64,000 nt of DNA from positions 1,858,501-1,922,500 of the forward strand of contig NZ_CP039451.1 in the NCBI RefSeq assembly GCF_004843725.1, in the 5' to 3' direction. Under the pieces are notes generated by a model. The model worked only from the letters and a program-made list of their open reading frames with translations. It ran no database searches and was not told the origin of the DNA. The DNA is from Psychroserpens sp. NJDZ02. Its GTDB lineage: Bacteria > Bacteroidota > Bacteroidia > Flavobacteriales > Flavobacteriaceae. Made by a program: the position numbers and the translations under genes. Shown piece after piece: positions 46,503-56,821 of the stretch; the stretch's first letter is position 1, and each line of letters starts with the position of its first letter.

Positions 46503-49500
46503 ATGTTATTTATGAGAAATTGCCCTGAATTTTGTAGACATTTAATATGTGTCTTTTCGTTTTTATTTACTTTTCAAGTATTTTCTCAGACGACTATCGT
46601 CAAGAACGAGTTTATTTCTACTAATTATGTCGAGATAACTGATGGTAATCAAGGCCTCTCAAATGGAGGGGATAACTGGAATTTCACAGTTGATACAGAT
46701 AATGGGGCAGTCATTTATAGTTCTTCTAAATTTATAAGTCCTACTAGAAGTTTAGAAATTAGAGATTATCATACGTTTGTAGATAAGGTGTTATTTGATC
46801 AAATAGATATCACAGGTTTAATAAATGTCGAGTTTTCAATTGGGTATGCTTCTAACAATGCTTTAGGCGTTAATGATACAATGGATTTGGTCTATTATAT
46901 CGATGGCGTTCCTACAAGAGTTACTTTAATTCAGGGTGGTAATGGAGAGGTTGATTTTGGCTCTTCCATAAATAATGGTACAGGTGCTGCTAATGTTTAT
47001 GTTTTGGCGATACCAAATGGTTCATTAAGTTTTAGGTTTGATATTGAATTAAATGCTGATAATCAAAATGGTAATGAGTATGTTTATATAGATGATGCTC
47101 TTTTAACGCATATCGTACCAACATCTTTACCGCCAACAGCAAATTGTAAAAACATAGCAATAGAATTAGATAGTAATGGGAATGCAACAATTGTAGCGAC
47201 AGATGTAGATAATGGATCTACTGATGATTTTTCAGCATTTACATTAGCTTACGCAATAGATATAGACACTTTTGATTGTACAGATCTTGGGGATAATACA
47301 GTAATTTTAACGGTTACAGATGACGAGGGTCAGACTGATACATGTAACGCTGTAGTGACAGTAAATGCTTATTCTGGAAGTCTAGTAGCTCCTGTCCTTC
47401 CTGATGTTAACGCGTATTGTAATTATACTGTGTTGCCACCAGCGGATTTAATTTATAGTTGTAATTTAATTACTCCTACTTTTGCTAGTTCTACTTCTGG
47501 AACAGGTGATGATACATTTACATCTAGTGGTACAATTACTTGGTTGTACGACGACGGAGCAGGAGAGTCTGCAACAGCAATACAAAATGTAATCATAGAA
47601 GGGTTGGTGCCTCCTGCCAGTATAGTGGTGTCTGGAATAACACAATCTGGTGCAACAATTTCGTGGGATGATTTTTTAGGTGAAGAAACTTATGTAATAA
47701 GATATAGAGAAACCGGAAGCGTAACTTGGACTACCGTAAACTCTGTAACTAATTCTGTAAACCTTACAGGTTTGGATGCTTTAACAGAATACGATGTGGC
47801 TGTTGCAAGTGCTTGTGGTGTTGCAGAATCAGGATACTCTGATACGGAAAACTTTATAACATTAAGCTCAGGTGCTTATTGTACTCCAGTAGCAAATACA
47901 AATGGTTCTTTTGGGGATCGTTTTATAACAAATGTTACATTACCTGGAGAGACTGTAAGTATTGATAATGATTCAGGGAATGAAGGAGGATATTTTGATT
48001 ACACCTATTTACCAGCTGCTGATTTGTACTATGGAGAAACATATGACATTTCTATTTTGGTAGATGGGAATACAGCTTTAAATGCTGCAAATCATCGCTC
48101 AGGTTGGGTTGCTTATATCGATTTTAATCAGGATAATGTTTTTGATGAAGGAGAACGAGTGTATCGTTCTGGAGGAACAGGAGGTGGAGAAGAGTCTAAT
48201 GCAACTTTTCCGTATGTGGCGCGATCTTTTACAGTTCCGACAACTGCAGTTTCGGGGGTAACGACTATGCGTATCGGTATTCAACATTTTACTTCTCCAG
48301 CTGATCCTTGTGGAGAGGTTTCTGGTAATGCGATAGACTTTGAGGATTATAAAATTAAGATTTCTTTAGATCCACTTGCGCCCCAAGATATTACCGTATC
48401 AGGTAATAATACTGAGATTATAAATGGTCAAACAGAAACAACTTTTTCTAGTTTCACAGATTTTGGAATTTACGATATTAATGGAGGGGCTAAAACAAGA
48501 GTTTTTACAATTTTTAATAGTGGATCAGAACCATTAGTTTTGGGGCTTCTGCCAGTGTCTTTACAGTTGGGGTCAAGTGTAGATTTTTCTATTTCGTCAC
48601 AACCTACTGCAGGTACAGTAATTCCACCAGGAGGTACTGAGACATTCTCTATAAGTTTTGATCCGAGTGCTATTGCTAGTAATATAACAGCAGTTGTTGT
48701 TATTGATAGTGATGATCCAGATGAAAACCCATTTACGTATACCATAATAGGTGAAGGGGATGAGTTGTATCCAGATACGGATGGTGATGGCGTTTCTAAT
48801 AATGTAGATATTGATGATGATAATGACGGTATTTCCGATAGTGAAGAGCAGTTACAGTGTTTGTTGTATTCTGGAGCATCTATTGTGGAAACAGAATTTT
48901 TAAATGAACATTTTGGAGCCGGATTAACTAGAGCAGCAATTAATGGTAACACGGATGGTGTGACAACGTCATATTGCTATGAAGATGGAGTTGCTGGTCA
49001 AGCATCAGAAGAGTGTGATGCAAATGTAAATTTAAATGATGGTGAATATGTAGTGCATTACTCTGTTACAAACGGAGACGCGGCTAATAATGCTGTTACG
49101 CCTAATGGCGAAAATATAGCCGATTTTGCAAACTTTGCATGGTATAAAGGAGAAGATCATACTCCAGGAGATACCAATGGTAGAATGGCAATATTTAATG
49201 CTGCCACAGATCCAGGTATTTTTTATGAAACTTTAATTTCAGGAATATTACCTGATGTGCCATTAGCCTATAGTTTTTGGGCTATTAATATCGATAATGC
49301 CGATAATAGATTTCCAGGAGGAGAAACTCCAAGGATAAATCCAAATATAACAGTTAGGTTTTTATCTTCGGATTATACAACCGAGCTAGCTTCGTTTGAT
49401 ACAGGAGACATCACGCGATGTGCTTCAGGGAATAATTGTGTAGATTCTATTTGGAAAGAATACAGTACTTGGGTTATTTTATCAGAATCAGAATTTGTTA

Positions 49501-52500
49501 TTCAATTTATTAATAATTCACCAGGAGGGTTAGGAAATGATTTAGCCTTAGATGATATTCTTGTTACGCAATCCTTGTGTGATTTAGATAATGATGGTGT
49601 TGCAGATGTTTTTGATTTAGATAATGATAACGATGGTATTCCTAATATTTACGAATTTGGGCCTCCTTTATTAGGAGCGGATATTGATGTAGATAGAAAC
49701 GGTGTCGCTTTGCTTGGACCAGGAGCAGATACTGATGGCAATGGGATGAGTGATATATATGAAACAGCAACTGCTTTAGATTCCGATAATGATGGTACTC
49801 CAGATTATGTGGATCTAGATTCTGATAATGATTCTGTTTTTGATGCATTAGAAAATGATGGTAATGGAGATATAGATATAGATGGAGATGGTTTAGGAGA
49901 CGGTACAGATGCAAGTACGGGAATAAATAATGATACATTTGACGGAGATGGTGTTCTGGCATTAATAGATAATAATGATGATGATGCTGATGGGGATGAC
50001 CATGGTCTTGGTACTAACGGTTATGAGTATCCTTTAGATACTGACGGGGATGGAATACCTGATTATTTAGATATAGATAGTGACGATGCTAGTAATGATG
50101 TATCTAATGGAAGTGATATCGATAATACAATCTATAATTCATTAGATGCGAATAATGATGGCGTTATTGATGGAAATTTAGACGCAGATCACGATGGGAT
50201 ATTAGATGCATTTGATTCGGATAATTCAGTATACGGATCTCCTAGAGACTTAGAGGATTCTTATAGTTTGTTCTTTGATGGACGTAATGATTATGTAGAG
50301 GATGCTAATGTGCTGTCAAACGGAAATGCGACACTTATGGCATGGATAAAATCTGAAGGAGATAATACTTTAGGCACAAATAGAGTTGTTGCAGGACAGG
50401 CTAATTTTTATTTGGTTGTTAATACTGCAGATAATTCAGTGTCAGTGGTTTTAAATGGTAGTGTAGTACTAACGTCCACCGATGTGGTAGTTGATACTAT
50501 TTGGACACATCTTTCAGTAACAACAAATGGGGCTGAAACTATTTTATATGTAAATGGAGAAGCGCAAGGTAGTCCATCCGGAACCGGAGGTTTGTCTAAT
50601 GATACATCTAGCTTTAGTATAGGGAGACTAGCTAATATAGACTCAGGTTATTTTCATGGAGAAATTGATGAGGTTAGAGTGTTTGATATTAGTTTAACAG
50701 AAGAAGAAGTCCAAAGGACCGTATATCAAGAGTTAGACGAAAATCAAAGTTTTAATCAAGGTAAGATAATTCCTAAAGACATCTCAGGAAATTCTATTGG
50801 AGCAAATCTTATACGCTACTATAAAATGGATGGTTATAAAGGTGATATTACAGATAATAAGGTAACTCCTGCAATCGACCAGGTAACGGGAGCTAAATTG
50901 TATAATATTAAAAATATATATTTTCAAACAGCACCATTGCCATATAAAACAATTCAAGATGGAGCTTGGACTAGTGTTTCCAATTGGGAACATGGAGATG
51001 TTTGGGATATTGATGTTGTAGCTAATAATAAAGATTGGAGTATTGTTAAATTAGATAATAATATATCTACAGTAGCGTCTCACAAAAATTTAGGGTTGTT
51101 GATAAAAGATGCTCAAACGTTTACGGTTAATAATGATAATTATATTGATAACACATGGTATTTAGAGCTTAACGGAACCATCGATTTGTCTGACGATTCT
51201 CAGTTATTGCAATCAGATCAAAGTGATTTAGTAACGGATACGGATGGTAAAGTTTATAGACGCCAAGAAGGGATGGCTAATAAATATAGATATAATTATT
51301 GGGGGTCGCCAGTTGGTAAAACGCAGGTAACACTTATTTCTGATAATAATAGTGTGTCTAATACTAGTAACTCTCCTTTTAATTTAAGTATGCTTAAGGA
51401 TAATGCTTTTACGCCTATGGAGTTTACAACGGGTTATGACGAATTAGGTAAAATAAGTACGTATTGGACCTATATTTATCAAAGTGGAGTGTCTTATTAC
51501 GATTGGGTAAATATTAATGCTAATTATGATATTCTTTCAGGGCATGGTTATATTCATAAGGGAACAGGTATTGGTACTACGGATTTTCAGTATATTTTCG
51601 AAGGGAAACCAAATAATGGAACACTTGTTCTTCCTGCTACAGATATTGGAGGTTCAGGATCCGTTGGAGGTACAACAAGAACAACGTCGTTAGTGGGTAA
51701 TCCTTATCCTTCAGCTTTAGATGTCGAAGCTTTTATACTTGATAATAGTTCTGTTTTAGGAGGTGGTGGTGCACTTTATTTTTGGGAACAAACGGGTGGT
51801 GATTCACATGTTTTAAATCAGTATCAAGGAGGTTATGCTATTAGAAATATTTTGGATGGTACTAGAGCTTATCAATTTGTTGGGTTAAATGGTGATGATA
51901 CAGGAGTAATAGTAGGGGTGAAAACGCCTAAGCCTTTCGTTTCTGTTGCTCAAGGTTTTGTAGTAGAAATTGAAAATGATGGAAACATTGTATTTAATAA
52001 TGCGCAAAGAATATTTAAAACAGAAGCTTTAGGAGGGTCTGTGTTTTTTAGACAAGCTCAAGATGTAAGTGAAATTGCAAGTGCTACAGATGATAATCCA
52101 ATAAAGAAAATCAGGTTACAATTGACTACCGCAAGTAATTTAGGTCGAGAAATCGTTATGGGATTCAATACTGCTACAAATGATGGCTTTGATTATGGAT
52201 ATGACGCTAAGGCATTTCAGACCTATCCAAACGATTTGACAATGACTTTAGATGATCAGGCAATGGTTATTCAGTCTTATGCAGATATTGCAGCAGACAA
52301 GGTTGTGGATTTAAATTTTGAGGCAGATGGTAACGGTATGTACAGTATTCAAGCGACGCAATTTGTTGATTTTCCTGCAGATCAAGAGGTGTTTTTAAGA
52401 GATAATTTTAATAATATTTATTACGATTTAACTTCAGAGGAAGCGTATAGTTTTGCTTCAGAAGCAGGTGTTTTTGCTGATAGATTTGATGTCGTGTTTC

Positions 52501-52787
52501 AATCTGCAGAAACTTTAAGTACTGATGATTTTGAGGCCGAAATTAAAAACGTTTCAGTTTTTTATATTGATAATCAAGAGTTGTTATTTGTAAAAGGATT
52601 AAAAACTAATGCTAAAGGATTGAAGCTTTATAATACATTAGGGCAACAAGTTTACAGTACTGCTTCAGTTACTAATCAACAATTAGAAAATGGCTTAAGC
52701 TTGACAAACTTAAGTACAGGGTTGTATGTGGTTAGTATTACGATGGAAAATAATCAAACTTTAGAAAAAAAGATAATCTTAAAATAA
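46503..52787 (+). CDS. Giant multidomain T9SS-secreted adhesin-like protein
   Basis: 2094 residues (start at 46503 or the ATG at 46512). Signal peptide ending FQVFSQ; jelly-roll region (about 27-205); HYR-like repeat (209-290); fibronectin III (about 371-456); GEVED domain (459-623); choice-of-anchor-D domain (628-753); Asp-rich thrombospondin type 3 calcium repeats (about 755-780 and 1025-1256); LamG-like domain (about 1253-1400); a module with NYWGSPVG (near 1599) and GNPYPSALDVEAF (near 1733); T9SS type A sorting domain (about 2020-2094). Likely a calcium-stiffened surface adhesin or binding protein; no catalytic motif was seen. Monocistronic. Confidence 0.9.
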   Translation: MLFMRNCPEFCRHLICVFSFLFTFQVFSQTTIVKNEFISTNYVEITDGNQGLSNGGDNWNFTVDTDNGAVIYSSSKFISPTRSLEIRDYHTFVDKVLFDQIDITGLINVEFSIGYASNNALGVNDTMDLVYYIDGVPTRVTLIQGGNGEVDFGSSINNGTGAANVYVLAIPNGSLSFRFDIELNADNQNGNEYVYIDDALLTHIVPTSLPPTANCKNIAIELDSNGNATIVATDVDNGSTDDFSAFTLAYAIDIDTFDCTDLGDNTVILTVTDDEGQTDTCNAVVTVNAYSGSLVAPVLPDVNAYCNYTVLPPADLIYSCNLITPTFASSTSGTGDDTFTSSGTITWLYDDGAGESATAIQNVIIEGLVPPASIVVSGITQSGATISWDDFLGEETYVIRYRETGSVTWTTVNSVTNSVNLTGLDALTEYDVAVASACGVAESGYSDTENFITLSSGAYCTPVANTNGSFGDRFITNVTLPGETVSIDNDSGNEGGYFDYTYLPAADLYYGETYDISILVDGNTALNAANHRSGWVAYIDFNQDNVFDEGERVYRSGGTGGGEESNATFPYVARSFTVPTTAVSGVTTMRIGIQHFTSPADPCGEVSGNAIDFEDYKIKISLDPLAPQDITVSGNNTEIINGQTETTFSSFTDFGIYDINGGAKTRVFTIFNSGSEPLVLGLLPVSLQLGSSVDFSISSQPTAGTVIPPGGTETFSISFDPSAIASNITAVVVIDSDDPDENPFTYTIIGEGDELYPDTDGDGVSNNVDIDDDNDGISDSEEQLQCLLYSGASIVETEFLNEHFGAGLTRAAINGNTDGVTTSYCYEDGVAGQASEECDANVNLNDGEYVVHYSVTNGDAANNAVTPNGENIADFANFAWYKGEDHTPGDTNGRMAIFNAATDPGIFYETLISGILPDVPLAYSFWAINIDNADNRFPGGETPRINPNITVRFLSSDYTTELASFDTGDITRCASGNNCVDSIWKEYSTWVILSESEFVIQFINNSPGGLGNDLALDDILVTQSLCDLDNDGVADVFDLDNDNDGIPNIYEFGPPLLGADIDVDRNGVALLGPGADTDGNGMSDIYETATALDSDNDGTPDYVDLDSDNDSVFDALENDGNGDIDIDGDGLGDGTDASTGINNDTFDGDGVLALIDNNDDDADGDDHGLGTNGYEYPLDTDGDGIPDYLDIDSDDASNDVSNGSDIDNTIYNSLDANNDGVIDGNLDADHDGILDAFDSDNSVYGSPRDLEDSYSLFFDGRNDYVEDANVLSNGNATLMAWIKSEGDNTLGTNRVVAGQANFYLVVNTADNSVSVVLNGSVVLTSTDVVVDTIWTHLSVTTNGAETILYVNGEAQGSPSGTGGLSNDTSSFSIGRLANIDSGYFHGEIDEVRVFDISLTEEEVQRTVYQELDENQSFNQGKIIPKDISGNSIGANLIRYYKMDGYKGDITDNKVTPAIDQVTGAKLYNIKNIYFQTAPLPYKTIQDGAWTSVSNWEHGDVWDIDVVANNKDWSIVKLDNNISTVASHKNLGLLIKDAQTFTVNNDNYIDNTWYLELNGTIDLSDDSQLLQSDQSDLVTDTDGKVYRRQEGMANKYRYNYWGSPVGKTQVTLISDNNSVSNTSNSPFNLSMLKDNAFTPMEFTTGYDELGKISTYWTYIYQSGVSYYDWVNINANYDILSGHGYIHKGTGIGTTDFQYIFEGKPNNGTLVLPATDIGGSGSVGGTTRTTSLVGNPYPSALDVEAFILDNSSVLGGGGALYFWEQTGGDSHVLNQYQGGYAIRNILDGTRAYQFVGLNGDDTGVIVGVKTPKPFVSVAQGFVVEIENDGNIVFNNAQRIFKTEALGGSVFFRQAQDVSEIASATDDNPIKKIRLQLTTASNLGREIVMGFNTATNDGFDYGYDAKAFQTYPNDLTMTLDDQAMVIQSYADIAADKVVDLNFEADGNGMYSIQATQFVDFPADQEVFLRDNFNNIYYDLTSEEAYSFASEAGVFADRFDVVFQSAETLSTDDFEAEIKNVSVFYIDNQELLFVKGLKTNAKGLKLYNTLGQQVYSTASVTNQQLENGLSLTNLSTGLYVVSITMENNQTLEKKIILK

Positions 52788-52803
52788 AAAAGGATTAATC
52801 CTA

Positions 52804-52837
52804 AAGCGCCATTACAATTTGTAGTGGCGCTTTTTTT
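52804..52837 (+). terminator. Terminator after giant T9SS gene
   Basis: AGCGCCA / TGGCGCT stem (extendable with one mismatch) followed by a T run. Confidence 0.88.
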
Positions 52838-52871
52838 ATGCTCAAAAATCAGAGTTTTAAACAGAATTCCT

Positions 52872-52879
52872 TAATTTCG
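52872..52879 (+). promoter_or_regulatory. Near-consensus -7 box for ileS
   Basis: TAATTTCG differs from TAnnTTTG at one position and lies 25 bp before the ileS ATG. Confidence 0.4.
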
Positions 52880-52904
52880 CAACTCTATAACGAAATTAGA
52901 AAAA

Positions 52905-55900
52905 ATGAGCACAGGATTCCCTGAATATAAAGGCCTTAACTTACCAAACGTCGCAGAAGAAATTCTTAAGTATTGGCAAGACAATAATATATTTGAAAAA
53001 AGTGTAACGACTCGTGAAAACGCAGAGCCTTACGTGTTTTTTGAAGGACCACCTTCAGCTAACGGTTTGCCTGGTGTTCATCATGTTTTAGCACGTGCTA
53101 TAAAAGATATTTTTCCAAGATATAAAACCATGAAAGGGTTTCAAGTTAAGCGTAAAGCTGGTTGGGATACGCATGGTTTACCTATTGAATTGGGTGTGGA
53201 AAAAGAACTAGGGATTACTAAAGAAGATATTGGTAAAACTATTTCTGTAGAAGATTATAATGCGGCTTGTCGTAAAGCAGTCATGCGATACACAGATGTT
53301 TGGAATAACCTGACTCAAAAAATGGGGTATTGGGTAGATATGGACGATCCGTATATTACTTATGAGCCTAAGTATATGGAAACCGTTTGGTGGCTTTTAA
53401 AAGAGATTTACTCTAAAAAGTTAATGTATAAAGGGTATACTATTCAACCATATTCTCCAAAAGCAGGAACAGGATTAAGCTCTCACGAGGTTAATCAACC
53501 TGGAGCATATCAAGATGTAACAGATACAACTATTGTTGCTCAGTTTAAAGCTGTTGAAAGTACATTACCAGATTTTTTACAAAACGAAGGCGATATCCAT
53601 TTTACAGCATGGACAACAACACCTTGGACATTGCCAAGTAATACGGCATTAACGGTTGGACCAAAAATAGATTATGTTTTGGTGCAAACTTTTAACCAAT
53701 ATACCTTTTTGCCTATTAATGTGATTATGGCTAAGGCTTTAGTTGGAAAACAATTTGCAGGAAAATTATTCAATCAAGTAGAAGCTAAAGCGGACCTTTC
53801 AGAATATAATGGTGGTGATAAAGTTATACCGTATTTTATTGTAAAAGAATTTATAGGAAATGACCTTGTTGGTATTAAATACGAACAACTATTACAATAT
53901 GCATTACCAAATGACAATCCACAAGATGCTTTTAGAGTTATTGCTGGAGATTTTGTAACGACTGAAGATGGTACAGGTATCGTACATACAGCGCCAACAT
54001 TTGGAGCAGATGATGCTTTAGTTGCGAAACTAGCTTCTCCAGAAATACCGCCATTATTGGTTAAAGACGATAATGAAAACTTAGTGCCTCTTGTCGATTT
54101 ACAAGGGCGTTTTAGACCAGAAATGGGAGAGTTTGGTGGTAAATATGTTAAGAATGAATATTATAATGATGGCGAAGCTCCAGAGCGCTCAATAGACGTT
54201 GAATTAGCAATCAAATTAAAAGAAGAAAATAAAGCCTTTAAGGTTGAAAAATATAAGCACAGTTACCCACATTGCTGGCGTACAGATAAACCAATCTTAT
54301 ACTATCCATTAGACTCTTGGTTTATTAAAGTGACTGATGTTAAAGAAAAAATGGTAGCTAATAATAATACCATTAACTGGAAGCCAAAATCTACTGGTAC
54401 AGGACGTTTTGGTAATTGGTTAGCTAATGCAAACGATTGGAATTTATCTAGATCACGTTATTGGGGGATTCCATTGCCAATCTGGAGAACAGAAGATGGT
54501 AAGGAAGAAATCTGTATTGGATCTGTGGAAGAGCTTAAAGCCGAAATGCAAAAAGCAGTATCCGCGGGTGTTTTAGCTAAAGATATCTTTGAAGATTTTG
54601 AGGTTGGAAACAATTCTGAAGAAAATTATGCAAAGTTAGATCTACATAAAAATATTGTAGATGGTATTGTATTAGTGTCTCCAAGTGGGCAACCAATGCA
54701 ACGCGAAAGCGACTTAATTGACGTTTGGTTTGATTCAGGCTCAATGCCTTATGCGCAATGGCATTACCCATTTGAAAACAAAGAGAAAATTGATAATAAC
54801 GAAGCCTTTCCTGCAGATTTTATAGCAGAAGGTGTAGATCAAACTAGAGGTTGGTTTTATACATTGCATGCTATTGCAACAATGGTATTTGATTCGGTTG
54901 CCTATAAAAATGTCGTATCTAACGGATTAGTGTTGGATAAAAACGGACAGAAAATGTCCAAACGTTTAGGTAATGCAACAGATCCATTTACAACTTTGGA
55001 TACTTATGGTGCGGATGCAACACGTTGGTATATGATTTCTAATGCAAATCCATGGGATAACTTAAAATTTGATTTAGACGGTATTGAAGAAGTAAAGCGT
55101 AAGTTTTTCGGAACATTATATAACACGTATTCATTCTTCAGTTTATATACCAATTTAGATAAGTTTAGTTACACTGAAGCGGAAATTCCATTGGCAGATA
55201 GACCAGAATTAGACCGTTGGATTTTATCAGAGTTACATACACTTATCCAAAAAGTGGATGCGTATTATGCGGAATACGAACCAACAAAAGCAGCACGAGC
55301 TATTTCCGATTTTACACAGGACTATGTTAGTAACTGGTTTGTGCGTTTAAGTAGAAGACGTTTCTGGAAAGGAGATTACCAAACAGATAAAATTTCTGCT
55401 TACCAGACATTATATACGTGTTTATTAACCATAGCAAAATTAGGTGCACCAATTGCTCCGTTTTTTATGGATAAGCTTTACATCGATTTAACAAAAACAA
55501 CACAAACGGAAGCGTTTGAGAGTGTACATTTGGCTGAATTTCCAAAATTTGATCCAAGTTTTATAGATAAATCTTTAGAGCGTAAAATGGAAAATGCGCA
55601 AACTATTTCGTCTTTAGTCTTATCATTAAGAGCTAAAGAAAAAATAAAAGTGCGTCAACCATTACAAAAAATCATGATTCCTGTAGATTCAGAACAACAG
55701 AAAGAAGAGATTTTAGCGGTTGCAAACTTGATCAAGCATGAAGTTAATATCAAGCAAATAGAGATTTTAGAAGATGCTTCAGACATATTAGTTAAGCAGA
55801 TTAAGCCTAATTTTAAAGCGTTAGGACCACGTTTTGGAAAAGATATGAAAACCATTGCTGGAATCATTACTAAAATGACTGCAGACGATATTAAAGTTAT

Positions 55901-56312
55901 TGAACAAAAAGGAGAGATCGATGTCGAGTGTAATGGAAAAAGTATTACATTACAACGTGGTGATGTAGAGATTACATCACAAGATATTGAAGGCTGGTTA
56001 GTAGCTAACGAAGGCAATATTACAGTTGCTCTAGACGTTACAATATCGCCAGAATTAAAAGAAGAAGGTATTGCTAGAGAGTTAGTAAACCGTATTCAAA
56101 ACTTGCGTAAAGATTCAGGATTTGAAGTAACAGATAGGATTTCTGTACAACTTCAAGAAGATGTAAACATTGTGCAAGCAGTTAAAGCTAATTTAGATTA
56201 CATTAAGGCTGAAACCTTAACGGACGATCTTAAAATTATTAATCAATTAGATAGTGGTATAGATATTGCTTTTGATGATATAAGTACTAAACTATTTATT
56301 CAAAAAAACTAA
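52905..56312 (+). CDS. ileS: Isoleucine--tRNA ligase
   Basis: 1135 residues, the long form. PPSANGLPGVHHVLAR is the HIGH-type motif, KMSKR lies near residue 683, and the editing domain (WTTTPWTLPSNTALTVG) is intact. Charges tRNA-Ile and hydrolyses Val-tRNA-Ile. Followed 4 bp later by the dksA-like gene and further on by lspA, an order common in Bacteroidota. No T-box leader was seen upstream. Confidence 0.98.
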   Translation: MSTGFPEYKGLNLPNVAEEILKYWQDNNIFEKSVTTRENAEPYVFFEGPPSANGLPGVHHVLARAIKDIFPRYKTMKGFQVKRKAGWDTHGLPIELGVEKELGITKEDIGKTISVEDYNAACRKAVMRYTDVWNNLTQKMGYWVDMDDPYITYEPKYMETVWWLLKEIYSKKLMYKGYTIQPYSPKAGTGLSSHEVNQPGAYQDVTDTTIVAQFKAVESTLPDFLQNEGDIHFTAWTTTPWTLPSNTALTVGPKIDYVLVQTFNQYTFLPINVIMAKALVGKQFAGKLFNQVEAKADLSEYNGGDKVIPYFIVKEFIGNDLVGIKYEQLLQYALPNDNPQDAFRVIAGDFVTTEDGTGIVHTAPTFGADDALVAKLASPEIPPLLVKDDNENLVPLVDLQGRFRPEMGEFGGKYVKNEYYNDGEAPERSIDVELAIKLKEENKAFKVEKYKHSYPHCWRTDKPILYYPLDSWFIKVTDVKEKMVANNNTINWKPKSTGTGRFGNWLANANDWNLSRSRYWGIPLPIWRTEDGKEEICIGSVEELKAEMQKAVSAGVLAKDIFEDFEVGNNSEENYAKLDLHKNIVDGIVLVSPSGQPMQRESDLIDVWFDSGSMPYAQWHYPFENKEKIDNNEAFPADFIAEGVDQTRGWFYTLHAIATMVFDSVAYKNVVSNGLVLDKNGQKMSKRLGNATDPFTTLDTYGADATRWYMISNANPWDNLKFDLDGIEEVKRKFFGTLYNTYSFFSLYTNLDKFSYTEAEIPLADRPELDRWILSELHTLIQKVDAYYAEYEPTKAARAISDFTQDYVSNWFVRLSRRRFWKGDYQTDKISAYQTLYTCLLTIAKLGAPIAPFFMDKLYIDLTKTTQTEAFESVHLAEFPKFDPSFIDKSLERKMENAQTISSLVLSLRAKEKIKVRQPLQKIMIPVDSEQQKEEILAVANLIKHEVNIKQIEILEDASDILVKQIKPNFKALGPRFGKDMKTIAGIITKMTADDIKVIEQKGEIDVECNGKSITLQRGDVEITSQDIEGWLVANEGNITVALDVTISPELKEEGIARELVNRIQNLRKDSGFEVTDRISVQLQEDVNIVQAVKANLDYIKAETLTDDLKIINQLDSGIDIAFDDISTKLFIQKN

Positions 56313-56316
56313 AATT

Positions 56317-56700
56317 ATGGCATCAGATATAAACGTAAGGCATTCAGATAAAGAATTAGCACGATTTAAAGTGTTAATTCTTGATAAAATAGAAAAAGCT
56401 AAGCACGATTTAAAGTTAATTAAAAGTGCTTATATGAACGATCATAATAACGGTACAGACGATACGTCTCCAACCTTTAAGGCGTTTGATGAAGGTAGTG
56501 AAACAATGAGTAAAGAGTCTAACTCGGAACTTGCTATTAGACAAGAAAAGTTTATTCGTGACCTTAAAAATGCTTTAATTAGAATTGAAAGTAAAACGTA
56601 TGGTGTGTGTCGTGTCACAGGGAAATTGATTAATCCTAAGCGATTAGAGTTAGTGCCTCACGCAACGTTAAGTATCGAAGCAAAAAATATGCAAAAATAA
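56317..56700 (+). CDS. TraR/DksA family protein with incomplete zinc site
   Basis: 127 residues: a long coiled coil (about 10-90) and a C-terminal finger-like block, YGVCRVTGKLINPKRLELVP followed by HATLSIEAK. Only one of four zinc cysteines (Cys98) remains, the others being Thr, His and Ser positions. This variant is typical for Bacteroidota. DksA proteins bind RNA polymerase in the secondary channel with ppGpp. Cotranscribed with ileS. Confidence 0.9.
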   Translation: MASDINVRHSDKELARFKVLILDKIEKAKHDLKLIKSAYMNDHNNGTDDTSPTFKAFDEGSETMSKESNSELAIRQEKFIRDLKNALIRIESKTYGVCRVTGKLINPKRLELVPHATLSIEAKNMQK

Positions 56701-56769
56701 ATTTCTACTAAAAGAGAAGTTTTAAAATCGACACTATTACATTATAGTAATGTCAAAATAGAATAACCC

Positions 56770-56802
56770 AAAGCGCTTCATTTTAAATTGAAGCGTTTTG
56801 TA
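56770..56802 (+). terminator. Terminator after dksA-like gene
   Basis: CGCTTCA (56774-56780) / TGAAGCG (56789-56795) stem followed by TTTTGTATTT; separates ileS-dksA from the next gene. Confidence 0.75.
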
Positions 56803-56821
56803 TTTGTAATACATCGTTATA

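Noticed and set aside
48470..48952. 160-residue minus-strand frame inside the giant T9SS gene
   Set aside because: Shadow frame opposite low-complexity Ser/Asp-coding DNA; composition (Ser/Pro) is a by-product.
49642..49962. His/Tyr/Leu-rich minus-strand frame
   Set aside because: Produced by reading the GAT-rich calcium-repeat DNA backwards; not a plausible protein.
48767..50270. Possible CRISPR or satellite array from regular GAT-rich units
   Set aside because: The units are imperfect, of varied length and keep one reading frame; they encode calcium repeats.
52838..52904. T-box or other tRNA-sensing leader before ileS
   Set aside because: Only 67 bp between the terminator and ATG, with no room or motif for a T-box.
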